The translations under genes and the position numbers were made by a program. Shown here one piece after another: positions 33,491-43,300 of a stretch of 64,000 bases of DNA. This stretch comes from Nitrospirota bacterium (GTDB taxonomy: Bacteria > Nitrospirota > Thermodesulfovibrionia > Thermodesulfovibrionales > UBA6898): NCBI GenBank assembly GCA_016235245.1, contig JACRLO010000010.1, forward strand, positions 162,670 through 226,669. Reading direction: 5' to 3'. Every line of letters starts with the position of its first letter. Position 1 is the stretch's first letter. The notes under the pieces were generated by a model that was not told the origin of the DNA, did not search any database, and worked only from the letters and a program-made list of their open reading frames with translations.

Positions 33491-33506
33491 TATACAAAAC
33501 TGTATA
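33491..33506. promoter_or_regulatory. Dyad TATACA-N4-TGTATA between nifU and purM
   Basis: A perfect 6-base inverted repeat in the AT-rich divergent region, about 110 bases before nifU and 95 before purM. It could be an operator for either gene. No known regulator motif was matched. Confidence 0.35.
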
Positions 33507-33600
33507 AAAATAAAAAATTGCTTGCCCTTTGAACTGCCTTTGTGCAAAATATTTACCAATAAGCAACGATATATTTTCCTTCCGGCTGAAACAGCTCATT

Positions 33601-34641
33601 ATGAAAAAGAAACAGACAATTACCTATAAAAAGGCTGGCGTCGATATCGACGAGGGAGACAGATTTGTCGATCTCATCGGTCCTCTGGTGAAGAAGACCC
33701 TCCGCCCTGAGGTTCTGAGCGGCATCGGCCTTTTCGGGGCCCTTGTCAGGGTCGACACAAAGAAATTCAAAAAGCCGGTGCTGGTGAGCGGTACCGACGG
33801 TGTAGGCACGAAGCTCAAAATCGCGTTCATGACTGACAGGCACGATACGGTCGGCATTGACCTTGTTGCCATGTGTGTAAATGACATTCTTACGAGCGGC
33901 GCTGAGCCCCTGTTTTTTTTAGACTACTTTGCTACAGGCAGATTAAAGCCTGAAAAGGCTGCAGATGTGATCAGGGGCATAACTGCCGGCTGCATGCAGT
34001 CAGGGTGTGCACTTGTCGGCGGCGAGACAGCAGAAATGCCCGGTTTCTATGATAAGGGCGAGTATGATCTTTCAGGTTTTGCGGTTGGGGTTGTTGATCA
34101 GGACAAGATCATTAACGGTTCGAAAATCAGGAAAGGTGATGCCATAATCGGGCTTGCATCGAGCGGTATTCACAGCAACGGATATTCTCTGGTTCGAAAG
34201 ATTTTCTTTGATCATAAAAAGATGAGCGTCAAAAAATTTATCCCTGAATTTGGCAAGACGCTGGGAGAAGAACTGCTCAGTCCTACCACGATCTATGTGA
34301 AGGCGTACGCTGCAGTTAAGGCTGCGGTGAAGGTGAAAGGTATGGCGCATATCACCGGCGGCGGTATCCCGGGCAATCTGCCGAGGGTATTTCCTGCAGG
34401 ATTCGGGGCAATTGTCGAAGAACAGTCCTGGCCTGTGCCGCCTGTTTTTACGGTAATGCAGCGGCTTGGCAATGTCCCTGATGTGGATATGAAGCGCACA
34501 TTTAATATGGGGATTGGATTTGCCATGATTGTTGACAAGGGGGAAGCCGATAAGACCATTGCCCTTCTGAAGAAGGCAGGGTATAAAGCTTATCGCATCG
34601 GCACAATGGAAAAGGCAGCAGAGGGGGTACGCTATGTATAA
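33601..34641 (+). CDS. purM: Phosphoribosylformylglycinamidine cyclo-ligase
   Basis: PurM closes the imidazole ring to give AIR in purine synthesis, using ATP. The 346-residue product has the start YKKAGVDIDEGDRFVDLI, the catalytic-region GTDGVGTKLKIAF, MCVNDILTSGAEPLFFLDYFATG, GGETAEMPGFY, and HITGGGIPGNLPR. The ATG at 33601 gives the standard N-terminus; the frame extends to 33529 but adds non-family residues. The ribosome site is weak. The end overlaps the M23 peptidase gene by 8 bases. Confidence 0.95.
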   Translation: MKKKQTITYKKAGVDIDEGDRFVDLIGPLVKKTLRPEVLSGIGLFGALVRVDTKKFKKPVLVSGTDGVGTKLKIAFMTDRHDTVGIDLVAMCVNDILTSGAEPLFFLDYFATGRLKPEKAADVIRGITAGCMQSGCALVGGETAEMPGFYDKGEYDLSGFAVGVVDQDKIINGSKIRKGDAIIGLASSGIHSNGYSLVRKIFFDHKKMSVKKFIPEFGKTLGEELLSPTTIYVKAYAAVKAAVKVKGMAHITGGGIPGNLPRVFPAGFGAIVEEQSWPVPPVFTVMQRLGNVPDVDMKRTFNMGIGFAMIVDKGEADKTIALLKKAGYKAYRIGTMEKAAEGVRYV

Positions 34642-35473
34642 GGTCAGGAGATTGCTCAAAAGGGCATTTACGCCGATCACGATCATGCTTATTCCGCATA
34701 CGGACAGAAAATCACTCAGCATCAAGGTTCCTTCTGTCGGTGTTCTTGCTTCGATTATCCTTTGGTTTATCGGTACGGTTTATGTGTTTTCTGTGGCAAT
34801 TGATGCGTTTGAATATAAAAGAATGAAGGAAAAGTTGAACTATTACTCATCCCAGTTTATGGAAATTAAGACGACCATGGCCGGCCTGAAAAAGGCGGAA
34901 GGCGATTTTCAAAAGCTCTTTTCACTTAAATCCAGAGAGAAGGTGCTTGAGCATATTGATACTTCAGATACCGGCTCAATTGATATGGAACAGTTAAAGC
35001 AGCAGATTAAGATAACTATGTCGACGGTAGGTGAAATAAAGGACTATATGAGTCAGCAGCGCGACCTATATGTTTCGACCCCAAAGGGATGGCCTGTTGA
35101 GGGACGCCTGACATCCGGGTTTGGCAGTCGTGAACATCCCCGAAGCGGTGAGCCTCAGTTTCATACGGGCATTGACATTGCCGCTGACCCTGGCAGGCCT
35201 GTGCGGGCAACCGCCGACGGTATCGTAAGCTTTGCTGACTGGTCAGGCGGAAGCGGAAACCTTGTGGCTCTGGAGCATGGCTTTGGGTTTTCTACGTATT
35301 ATGCGCATAACAAGATGCTGAACGTTAAGATTGGCCAGAAGGTGAAAAGAGGAGATATCATCGGATATATCGGCTCAACGGGTAATTCAACCGGTCCTCA
35401 TGTCCATTACGAAGTCTGGCGGGAAGGTAAGCCGATGAATCCATCGAACTATCTTGAGAGGAGGACCTCATAA
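34634..35473 (+). CDS. Membrane-anchored M23 peptidase
   Basis: The 279-residue protein has one N-terminal membrane helix (VGVLASIILWFIGTVYVFSVAI), a coiled coil (about residues 60-150), and a LytM/M23 domain. The zinc ligands are present as HTGID and HVHYEVW, together with GFGSREHP and GYIGSTGNSTGPH. It should cut peptide cross-links in the wall. It is directly followed by a bactofilin gene (TAATG overlap), a pairing known from Helicobacter Csd1/CcmA and other bacteria where the two set cell shape. A GAGGGGG ribosome site lies about 7 bases before the ATG. Confidence 0.9.
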   Translation: MYKVRRLLKRAFTPITIMLIPHTDRKSLSIKVPSVGVLASIILWFIGTVYVFSVAIDAFEYKRMKEKLNYYSSQFMEIKTTMAGLKKAEGDFQKLFSLKSREKVLEHIDTSDTGSIDMEQLKQQIKITMSTVGEIKDYMSQQRDLYVSTPKGWPVEGRLTSGFGSREHPRSGEPQFHTGIDIAADPGRPVRATADGIVSFADWSGGSGNLVALEHGFGFSTYYAHNKMLNVKIGQKVKRGDIIGYIGSTGNSTGPHVHYEVWREGKPMNPSNYLERRTS

Positions 35474-35859
35474 TGTTTAACAAGAATGTTGAGAAGCTTG
35501 AATCGTTTATCGGAGCCAATTCAACCTTCAAGGGCGATATTGAGACCAAGGGCACGCTCAGGGTTGATGGCAGGGTTGATGGAAATATTGTTGCTGACTG
35601 GGTTGTGCTTGGAGACAAGTCACATGTTAAGGGCGATATCACGGCCCGGGGCATTGTTGTCGGCGGCAGAGTTGACGGAAACGTCAAGGCAAAGGAGATC
35701 GTTGAGATCAAAAATAAGGGCCAGCTCTTCGGCGAGATATTCACGGGTAAGCTTGTTATTGCAGAGGGCGGTGTTTTTGACGGCAGGTCCCGGATGCACC
35801 ATGAGGACTCCGGCAAGATTATTGAGTTTCAGTCTCTGGAGAAGGCAAAGCAGGGCTAG
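35473..35859 (+). CDS. Bactofilin
   Basis: Bactofilins are small beta-helical proteins that polymerise without nucleotide and act as scaffolds at the membrane. The 128-residue product has the repeated short-strand pattern of the family: FIGANSTFKGDIETKGTLRVDG, RVDGNIVADWVVLGDKSHVKGDI, then GRVDGNVKAKEIVEI and GEIFTGKLVI. The start overlaps the stop of the M23 peptidase, so the two are probably translated together and work together on wall remodelling. A strong terminator follows the gene. Confidence 0.92.
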   Translation: MFNKNVEKLESFIGANSTFKGDIETKGTLRVDGRVDGNIVADWVVLGDKSHVKGDITARGIVVGGRVDGNVKAKEIVEIKNKGQLFGEIFTGKLVIAEGGVFDGRSRMHHEDSGKIIEFQSLEKAKQG

Positions 35860-35881
35860 GTCGGCCGTCTTTGTTGCAGAT

Positions 35882-35915
35882 AAAAAAAGGCAGGGCTCAA
35901 ACCCTGCCTTTTTTT
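35882..35915. terminator. Bidirectional terminator between bactofilin and a hypothetical gene
   Basis: A perfect 14-base-pair stem (A7GGCAGGG with CCCTGCCT7) and 6-base loop. The A-tract and T-tract are symmetric, so it can end transcription of the bactofilin gene from the left and of the hypothetical gene (35951-36358) from the right. Confidence 0.9.
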
Positions 35916-35950
35916 ATGGCTTTTGCGTCAGGGTGTTCTTTTCGCGGTTA

Positions 35951-36358
35951 TTAGTCCTGAGGGGTATCGTCATTCCTGACTTTGATCGGTGCAAGAGTTT
36001 CGGATCTGAGGGACGGCAGCCTCACTGCTCCGCTGGACAGATCGCGGAAGCTCATTACCAAAAGTCCTGTCACTGCAGCCCCAAGCAAGACAAAATCGAA
36101 TATTACGTAAGCCCTGATAAGATTATCGACATATGCTGCATAGAGCTGGACCAGATACTTAGGCAGAACGTACATGAAGAGATGCGCTGCCGCTGCCGCC
36201 AATGCGAGGATCAGAAGCGGTGGTGCCTTGTAATACGACTGCGAAGGATCGCCAGGCAGTAGTCCCCCCTGCTTTAGATTTACTTTGTTCCCGGACTCGA
36301 AGTTCCAGTATGTCCCTGCCTCTACGGTTTCTGCTCCTCTGCGTCTGAATTTTCCCAT
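35951..36358 (-). CDS. Hypothetical two-helix membrane protein
   Basis: I do not recognise this gene. From ATG 36358 it encodes 135 residues: a basic N-terminus (MGKFRRRG), a polar segment with Gly-Gly-Leu-Leu-Pro-Gly-Asp, then two hydrophobic stretches (PLLILALAAAAAHLFMYVL and AYVIFDFVLLGAAVTGLLVM) and a polar acidic tail. AAAGGAG lies about 11 bases before this ATG; a GTG at 36388 is a less likely start. Codon use looks normal for the region and a terminator lies just after it, which supports a real gene. It stands alone between the bactofilin and slp genes. Confidence 0.65.
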   Translation of the reverse strand: MGKFRRRGAETVEAGTYWNFESGNKVNLKQGGLLPGDPSQSYYKAPPLLILALAAAAAHLFMYVLPKYLVQLYAAYVDNLIRAYVIFDFVLLGAAVTGLLVMSFRDLSSGAVRLPSLRSETLAPIKVRNDDTPQD

Positions 36359-36645
36359 AACCTCACTGTCTCCTTTCTCTGTCTTCACCTGACGGGTTAC
36401 CGGCAGATGTTCTTATATGTTAATAAGTAAAACTAATAATGATGTATAATAATAAATATCATATATCCTGTCAATAGCAATCAATAAATTCTAAAAAAAT
36501 ATTTGTTAACCACCGACAAAGCATTGGTTATCTGGATAACATATTGATTAGAAATACTATTATTATATTATTCTTTGTCGCCAATCGTCATAAGCTAAAA
36601 CTGCAGTTAATAGATGATATAATTTGAGTTCAATGAACGATAAGG

Positions 36646-36711
36646 GGTGATGAGACCCTGTCGAATCAAACGGGGGAGTCGGACTACTCGCCCGACTTCT
36701 GCTTCATCACG
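36646..36711. other. Nested inverted repeats in the long gap before slp
   Basis: The gene-free stretch 36359-36740 is AT-rich on its left side and holds this structured piece on its right. Outer arms GTGATGA (36647-36653) and TCATCAC (36704-36710) enclose an inner stem AGTCGG (36677-36682) with CCGACT (36692-36697). It lies just after the slp stop on the minus strand, but no T-tract follows. It could be a structured RNA, a transcription end, or the leftover end of a mobile element. Confidence 0.4.
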
Positions 36712-36740
36712 TATTGGCGAAAAGTAAGTTGTGATGAGGC

Positions 36741-37280
36741 TCAGTGCATATGAAAATACAGAGAGGGCTGCAGAAAGAAGGGACCGCCCCAATAATAAGG
36801 GTAATAAAGCGGTTCGTAGCCGTAATAAGAAGCAGGGTAATATACCTTCCGGGGCAACAGATGTATCTCCTTTGCCTTGAATAACGGGAAATGGTAGTCA
36901 TTTTCTCCGAGTTTTTCTGTCCTTGTTCCCATAAGAACTCCGGAGATGGTTACCTCCCTGCCTTTCCTGAAGATAAGCGGGTCAAGGTGGCTCCTGGCAG
37001 TAACAATGAACCTGCCCTCTGATTGATCATGCGCGGCCACATATCCCCATTCGTCCAGGGGCATCTGGATAACTTCAAGCTCGGACCCCATTTCCGTGGC
37101 TGCTGTATGAGCGATAACACCGCCAAAAATAAACGTCTTTCCTGCATACTGGTCAGCATGGGCACGGACTTCGCCAAGCGAAACAGTGCTGAGCGCATTT
37201 TCACGGTTTTCAGCCGAGATGATATGGGCGCAGGAAGAAAGTGTTGTAAGCAGTAAGCAAAAAAGAAGTAACCTTTTCAT
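36741..37280 (-). CDS. Slp-family outer-membrane lipoprotein
   Basis: The 179-residue product starts MKRLLLFCLLLTTLSSCAH, a lipoprotein signal with Cys17. The mature part resembles the Slp (starvation lipoprotein) family: GEVRAHADQYAGKTFIFGGVI, LEVIQMPLDEWGY and SEGRFIVTARSHLDPLIFRKGREVTISGVL, a small OB-like barrel. The C-terminal tail is very rich in Tyr, Pro and Gly. AAGGAG lies 6 bases before the ATG; an upstream in-frame start (37382) is not needed. Function in the envelope is not established. Confidence 0.85.
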   Translation of the reverse strand: MKRLLLFCLLLTTLSSCAHIISAENRENALSTVSLGEVRAHADQYAGKTFIFGGVIAHTAATEMGSELEVIQMPLDEWGYVAAHDQSEGRFIVTARSHLDPLIFRKGREVTISGVLMGTRTEKLGENDYHFPLFKAKEIHLLPRKVYYPASYYGYEPLYYPYYWGGPFFLQPSLYFHMH

Positions 37281-37430
37281 GATTGTCTCCTTCATTACTA
37301 TATACCATGTTTCCCCCCACGTCTCAAGGGAAATCATGAAGGTGTTCATGGCCTTTATGAATCTTGAAATTTCACGAGGCACTGATGTAGTCTATAAAGC
37401 CTATTAAAATCATTACTCTGGAGGGTATTC

Positions 37431-40163
37431 ATGGCAAGCAAATCGGCAAAAAAGTATGTCTATTTTTTCGGTGCAGGCAAGGCCGATGGAAAGGCTGAGA
37501 TGAAAAATCTCCTCGGAGGTAAGGGTGCTAACCTTGCGGAGATGGTGAACCTCGGTATTCCGGTCCCTGCAGGCTTCACGATCACGACCGAGGTCTGCAC
37601 ATTGTATTACAAGAATAACCGCAAATATCCGAAGGAGCTGGAAGGTCAGGCTAATGCCGCAGTTGCAAAGGTCGAGAAGATCATGGGCAAGAAGTTCGGC
37701 GATCCGGTTAACCCCCTTCTCCTGTCGGTCCGCTCCGGCGCAAGGAGTTCAATGCCGGGCATGATGGAGACGGTCCTGAACGTCGGACTCACCACAAAGA
37801 CCATCCCCGGTCTTATCAAGAAGACGAACAATCCCCGCTTTGTTTACGACGCATACCGCAGACTGATGATGATGTATTCCGATGTTGTCATGGAAAAAGC
37901 CGCAGGCATCGAGCCTGAGGATGGCCATGGTATCCGTCATAAACTGGAGACTGCTCTGGAGGCGGTGAAGAAATCAAAAGGATACAAAAGCGATACGGAT
38001 CTTTCGGTTGACGACCTGAAGCTTCTGTGCGAAGAGTTCAAGGTAATCATAAAACATACGCTGAAAAAATCATTTCCGGACGACCCGAAGGCCCAGCTCT
38101 GGGGCGGCATTGGCGCGGTATTTCAGTCATGGATGGGAAAGAGGGCAATATCCTACAGAAGGATCGAGAAGATACCTGAGGACTGGGGAACTGCCGTAAA
38201 TGTACAGTCCATGGTTTTTGGCAATACCGGCGACACTTCAGCTACTGGCGTGGCCTTTACCCGTAACCCGGCAACCGGCGAGAATATGTTTTTTGGTGAA
38301 TGGCTGCCCAATGCACAGGGCGAGGATGTTGTTGCAGGTATCAGGACTCCCAACCCGGTGAACAAGGCCGGCAAGACCGCAGATACAAAACATCTTTTTT
38401 CTCTTGAAGAAAGCATGCCAAAGCTCTACAAGGAGCTGTATGCCATACAGAGAAGACTTGAGAAACATTACAGCGACATGCAGGATATTGAGTTTACGAT
38501 CGAAGACGGCAGGCTCTGGATGCTGCAGACCCGCGTTGGCAAACGTAATGGTCAGGCCGCTATCCGCATGGCTGTTGAGATGGCAAATGAAAAGCAGATA
38601 TCAAAAGAGACCGCGATCATGCGGGTAAAGCCTGAACAGCTTGATGAACTGCTTCATCCCAGCGTTGCGCCGGTTGCCGAGAAGAAGGCAACTGAGCTTG
38701 CTAAGGGACTTCCTGCCGGACCCGGCGGTGCGATCGGCAGGATCGTTCTTACGGCTGATGATGCTGCTGCATGGGCAAAGAAAGGCGAGACAGTCATCCT
38801 CGTCAGGACGGAAACCTCTCCGGAGGATGTCCACGGCATGCACGCAGCAGAGGCAATTCTGACCGCCAAAGGTGGTATGACCAGCCATGCTGCACTTGTT
38901 GCCAGAGGCTGGGGCAAATGCTGTATTGTAGGCTGTTCAGCCCTTGATATCAATGTTTCAAAGAAAGAGGTCCATGTCAACGGCAGGGTCCTGAAAGAAG
39001 GCGACTGGATCACCCTGAACGGTACAAAAGGCCGTGTGTATGAGGGCAAGCTTGATCTTCTGCCTGCTGATCCTGACAATAACCCATGGTATAAGCAGCT
39101 GATGAAATGGGCTGATCTGTACAGGACGCTTAAGGTCAGGACAAATGCTGATACTCCTGAAGATTCGACCACTGCCCGGAACTTCGGCGCAGAGGGTATC
39201 GGCCTCTGCAGGACAGAACATATGTTCTTCGGCGCAGAAAGGATCAAGGCTGTGCGTGAGATGATCCTCTCTGACACGGTTGAGGGAAGGAAGAAGGCGC
39301 TTGCCAAGCTCCTGCCATTTCAGAAGAGCGACTTCATTGGGATATTCAAGGCTATGGCAGGACTGCCGGTCACGATCAGGCTCCTTGACCCGCCGCTTCA
39401 TGAGTTCCTGCCGCATACGGACAAAGAGCTTCATGACCTTGCTGATGATATGGGTGTTTCCTTTGACAAGCTCAATGCAAAGAACAAATCACTCCATGAG
39501 TTTAACCCCATGTTAGGTCATCGCGGCTGCCGGCTTGGAGTAACCTTCCCTGAGATCTACGAGATGCAGGCACAGGCGATTATGGAGGCTGCATGCGAGC
39601 TTGCAAAACAGAAGGTGAAGGTTGCGCCTGAGATCATGATCCCGCTTGTCGGTCATGTCAACGAGCTGATTGCGATGAAAAAGGTAGTTGTTGATACTGC
39701 TGAAAGAGTGAAGAAAGAAAAGAAGGTTAAGGTCGCTTACACGGTCGGCACCATGATCGAGCTGCCGAGGGCATGCGTCACCTCTGACCAGATTGCTGAA
39801 GTGGCTGACTTCTATTCTTTCGGCACGAATGACCTTACCCAGACTGTTTATGGACTTTCCCGTGACGATGCCGGCAGGTTCCTCCCTTTCTATGTCGAAA
39901 ACGGCATTCTCAAGGAAGACCCCTTCATCACTATCGACCAGACCGGTGTCGGTGCACTTATGAAGGTTGCTGCCGAGATGGGCAGAAAAGTGAAGAAAGA
40001 CCTGAAGCTTGGCATCTGTGGTGAACATGGCGGCGAGCCGAAGTCTGTCGAGTTCTGCCACAATATCGGACTCAATTATGTGAGCTGCTCACCCTTCAGG
40101 GTTCCTATCGCACGGTTTGCAGCAGCACAGGCCGCGATCAAGGGCAAGACAAAGAAGAAATAA
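37431..40163 (+). CDS. ppdK: Pyruvate, phosphate dikinase
   Basis: PPDK interconverts pyruvate, ATP and phosphate with phosphoenolpyruvate, AMP and pyrophosphate. The 910-residue product has the N-terminal ATP-grasp part (GGKGANLAEMVNLGIPVPAGFTI), the swivelling domain with the phosphorylated His in GGMTSHAALVARG, and the C-terminal PEP/pyruvate barrel with GHRGCRLG, GTNDLTQ and the catalytic Cys region CGEHGGEP. The length fits PPDK and not PEP synthase. A GGAGGG ribosome site precedes the ATG and a strong terminator follows, so it is a single-gene unit. It suggests gluconeogenic carbon flow or pyrophosphate-linked energy use. Confidence 0.96.
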   Translation: MASKSAKKYVYFFGAGKADGKAEMKNLLGGKGANLAEMVNLGIPVPAGFTITTEVCTLYYKNNRKYPKELEGQANAAVAKVEKIMGKKFGDPVNPLLLSVRSGARSSMPGMMETVLNVGLTTKTIPGLIKKTNNPRFVYDAYRRLMMMYSDVVMEKAAGIEPEDGHGIRHKLETALEAVKKSKGYKSDTDLSVDDLKLLCEEFKVIIKHTLKKSFPDDPKAQLWGGIGAVFQSWMGKRAISYRRIEKIPEDWGTAVNVQSMVFGNTGDTSATGVAFTRNPATGENMFFGEWLPNAQGEDVVAGIRTPNPVNKAGKTADTKHLFSLEESMPKLYKELYAIQRRLEKHYSDMQDIEFTIEDGRLWMLQTRVGKRNGQAAIRMAVEMANEKQISKETAIMRVKPEQLDELLHPSVAPVAEKKATELAKGLPAGPGGAIGRIVLTADDAAAWAKKGETVILVRTETSPEDVHGMHAAEAILTAKGGMTSHAALVARGWGKCCIVGCSALDINVSKKEVHVNGRVLKEGDWITLNGTKGRVYEGKLDLLPADPDNNPWYKQLMKWADLYRTLKVRTNADTPEDSTTARNFGAEGIGLCRTEHMFFGAERIKAVREMILSDTVEGRKKALAKLLPFQKSDFIGIFKAMAGLPVTIRLLDPPLHEFLPHTDKELHDLADDMGVSFDKLNAKNKSLHEFNPMLGHRGCRLGVTFPEIYEMQAQAIMEAACELAKQKVKVAPEIMIPLVGHVNELIAMKKVVVDTAERVKKEKKVKVAYTVGTMIELPRACVTSDQIAEVADFYSFGTNDLTQTVYGLSRDDAGRFLPFYVENGILKEDPFITIDQTGVGALMKVAAEMGRKVKKDLKLGICGEHGGEPKSVEFCHNIGLNYVSCSPFRVPIARFAAAQAAIKGKTKKK

Positions 40164-40193
40164 TAGCAGTATCTGCGGTAAAAGGCATTTTTT

Positions 40194-40230
40194 AAAACAA
40201 GGGGCTTTATCGAGCCCCTTGTTTTTTTTT
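40194..40230 (+). terminator. Terminator after ppdK
   Basis: ACAAGGGGCT pairs with AGCCCCTTGT around a 6-base loop and is followed by a run of T. It lies directly before the promoter of the first PAS kinase gene. Confidence 0.9.
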
Positions 40231-40246
40231 TGATATCTGCTAATAT
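40219..40246 (+). promoter_or_regulatory. Extended -10 promoter of kinase module 1
   Basis: TGC followed by TAATAT (40241-40246) forms an extended -10; TTGTTT (40219-40224) 16 bases upstream may be the -35. The context TATCTGCTAA is repeated before the second kinase module at 53294-53303. Confidence 0.45.
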
Positions 40247-40326
40247 TGCTGGGATATCGTATTTGTGCCGCTCATTCATGTCAGACGTAGGATAAACTCT
40301 TACCCATTAGGGAGAAAAGGAACTCA

Positions 40327-43300
40327 ATGCGAAACGGGACTGAGAGGAGCTACCTGGAGCTTGTTGAACTTGCAATGAGCGTGGTTCTTCGATGGGACAT
40401 CAGCGGTACGGTGACATTTATTAATGAATACGGTGCAGAGCTGTTTGGGTATCAGAAGAAGGAACTTGTGGGAAGAAACATAATGGGGACGATTGTTGAT
40501 GAAACAGAGAGCACGGGCCGGAACCTGCGAACGATAATCAAAGAGATAGTCACGCAACCTGAGAAATATCGCGATAACGAAAATGAGAATGTTACCAAAG
40601 ACGGTAAACGCCTCTGGATGCATTGGAGAAATACCGCTGTTTTGGATAGTGCCGGAAGCTTGACAGAAATCATTAGTATTGGCAATGACATTACCGGGCG
40701 CAAGCAGGCGGAAGAGGCGCTGAAAGTGAGCGAGGCCCGGTATCTCTCCATACTTGAGGACCAGACGGAACTGATCTGCCGCTATCGGCACGACGGACGC
40801 ATATCCTTTGTCAATGGTGCCTATGCCCGCTATTATGGAAAGCAGCCCGGGGAACTCCTGGACCGGAACTACATACCGCATATCCCTGAGCCCGATCTTT
40901 CCATTGTTCTCGATAAAGTCAGGAAAATCTCATTCGATGAACCGATCATGCAGCTTACGCACCGGGTGATCATGACCGACGGCACGATCCGCTGGCAGCA
41001 CTGGACCCACCGTGGAATATTTACAGAGAACGGTATTCTTATCGAATGCCAGGCTGTAGGCCGCGACATCACCGAGCGCAAAAAGATAGAACAAAAGCTT
41101 GATACCTATCAACTGCATCTTGAGAAAATGGTGGAAGAGCGTACTAAGAATCTTGAGGAAGCTATATCATCTCTGACGAACGAGATCGACCGCAGAAAAG
41201 AGGTGGAAGCGGCACTCGAAAGAAACCGTCTGCTTCTCAGTGGCGTATTCAACAGTATTCAGGACGGCATAGCGGTTGTAGACCGTGATCAGAACATAAT
41301 CATGGCGAACCGGGCTGTCGAGAAGCTCTTTCCGAATCATAGCCCCGTCGGGTTCAAAATAAAAAAGTGTTTTGAAGTGTACCGTAATGCGACAGAGCGA
41401 TGCGAAGACTGTGCCACGATCAGGGCTATTGAAGGTCGGGTATCCCAGGTTGAGACCATCCCCTTCAACTGCGCTGGTTCCGGAGAGGGCTGGCTTGAGG
41501 TATACGTCTTTCCCTTCCTTGGGGAAGAGGGAGAAATAAAAGGGGTTATTCAGTATCTGAAAGACATTACCGAGCGCAAGCGGGCTGAGCAGCACCTTGC
41601 TCTTATGAATTTTGCACTGAACAATAGCCATGAGGCAGTTTTTCTGACCGATGAAAATGCACGTTTTAATTACGTAAACGAAGAATCCTGTCGTGTTCTG
41701 GGATATACCCGCGCTGAACTGCTCGGCCTTGGTGTGCCGGATATTGACCCTGACTTTCCAGCGGAACGCTGGCCCGATCATTGGAATGATCTCAAAACGC
41801 AGCGTTCGGTGGTCTTCGAAGGACGACACCGGACAAAGGATGGCTATGCTTTTCCGGTAGAGATCAAGGCAAATCATTTTGATTTCGATGGCCGCGATTA
41901 CTGCCTGACTTTGGTTCGTGATATCACCGAACGCAAGCGGGCTGAGGAAATACTGCGCCGGAGCGAAGAGAAATATCGGACGCTCTTTGAAGAGTCTTTT
42001 GACGGGCTCTTTATCAGTTCCCCTGAGGGTAACATCCTCGACATAAATAAGAAGGGAATCCAGATCCTTGGGTATGACACAAAAGAGGAAGTCATGAGCC
42101 TCGATCTGGAGCGGGACATATACGCCTGTCCGCCTGACAGAAGACGGATTCTATCAATGGTCAATGATCTGGGGACGGCTGAATATGAGGTTAGCATCAG
42201 GAGAAAGAGAGGCGAAACAATAGTGGCTCGCTGTTCATTAACTGCAGTGCAGGGCGACAAGGGCGCGATAACTGCCTATCGGGGAATTATCCGCGATATT
42301 ACCGAGTTTAAACGGGTTGAGACTGCTGAGATGGAAGCGAAAAGAGCTCTGCAGGAGAGTGAAAAGCGATACCGCGATCTCTTTCAAAAAGCGGGGGAAG
42401 GTATCCTTCTGTTGACAGTAAACGGCGACATTTACTCGATGAACGAGTCGTTTGCTGCGATGCACGGATATAGTATCGAAGAGATGCTGCATATGAAACT
42501 GGCAGACCTCGATATAGGATTAGACCCCCGGGTTGATGCTGAAAGAAAAAAGAAGATCGTTGCAGACGGAGGCCTTATCTTTGAGGTGGCGCATCGTCAC
42601 AAGGCGGGACATACGATTGAGTTTGAAGTGTCGGTGAGCTTTACCGAGTTGAGCGGCGAGAAATATTTCATATGCTTTCACCGGGACATATCAGAGCGCA
42701 AAAATGCAGAAAGGGAATTGCGGGAGAAAGAGGGCAAGTTGCGCGCCATGATCGAAAGCTTTGACGGTCTCATCTATATCTGTTCGCAGGATTACCGCAT
42801 TGAGTTCATGAATGAGAAGCTCATCGAGCGCACCGGAAGGAACGCAGTGGGTGAAGTCTGCTATTCGACCCTGCATGATCGCGACTCGATCTGTCCATGG
42901 TGCGTCAATGACCGCGTCTTCAGAGGAGAGATTGTGCGGTGGGAGCTGCAGAGTCCAAAGGATGGACGCTGGTATTATGTTGTCAATACGCCGATCCGGC
43001 ATGTCGACGGGTCGTTTTCAAAGCAGGCGATGATCATGGACATCACGGATAAGATAAAACTTGAGGAGCGTGCGAGGATAAACGATCAGCTTGCCGTGCT
43101 GGGGCAGCTTTCGGCCGGCATTACGCATGAAATCAATAACCCAAATGCCTTTATCATGTCGAATGCGCAGTTGCTTCAGGATATCTGGCGCGATGCGGAG
43201 CAGGTTTTACTTCAGCAGTGGAGACAGGTCGGCGATTTCTCCCTTGGCGGACTTTCCTTCCCCGCAATGAAAGAGGATGTGCAGAAAGCGATTCGATACC

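Noticed and set aside
36601..36740. Possible c-di-GMP (GEMM) riboswitch in the long gap
   Set aside because: The conserved GEMM core sequences are not present and the element is placed downstream of slp and not ahead of a gene.
36607..36792. Short minus-strand frame over the nested stem element, considered as a transposase remnant
   Set aside because: No catalytic motif or terminal repeats could be seen; only the DNA structure itself is supported.
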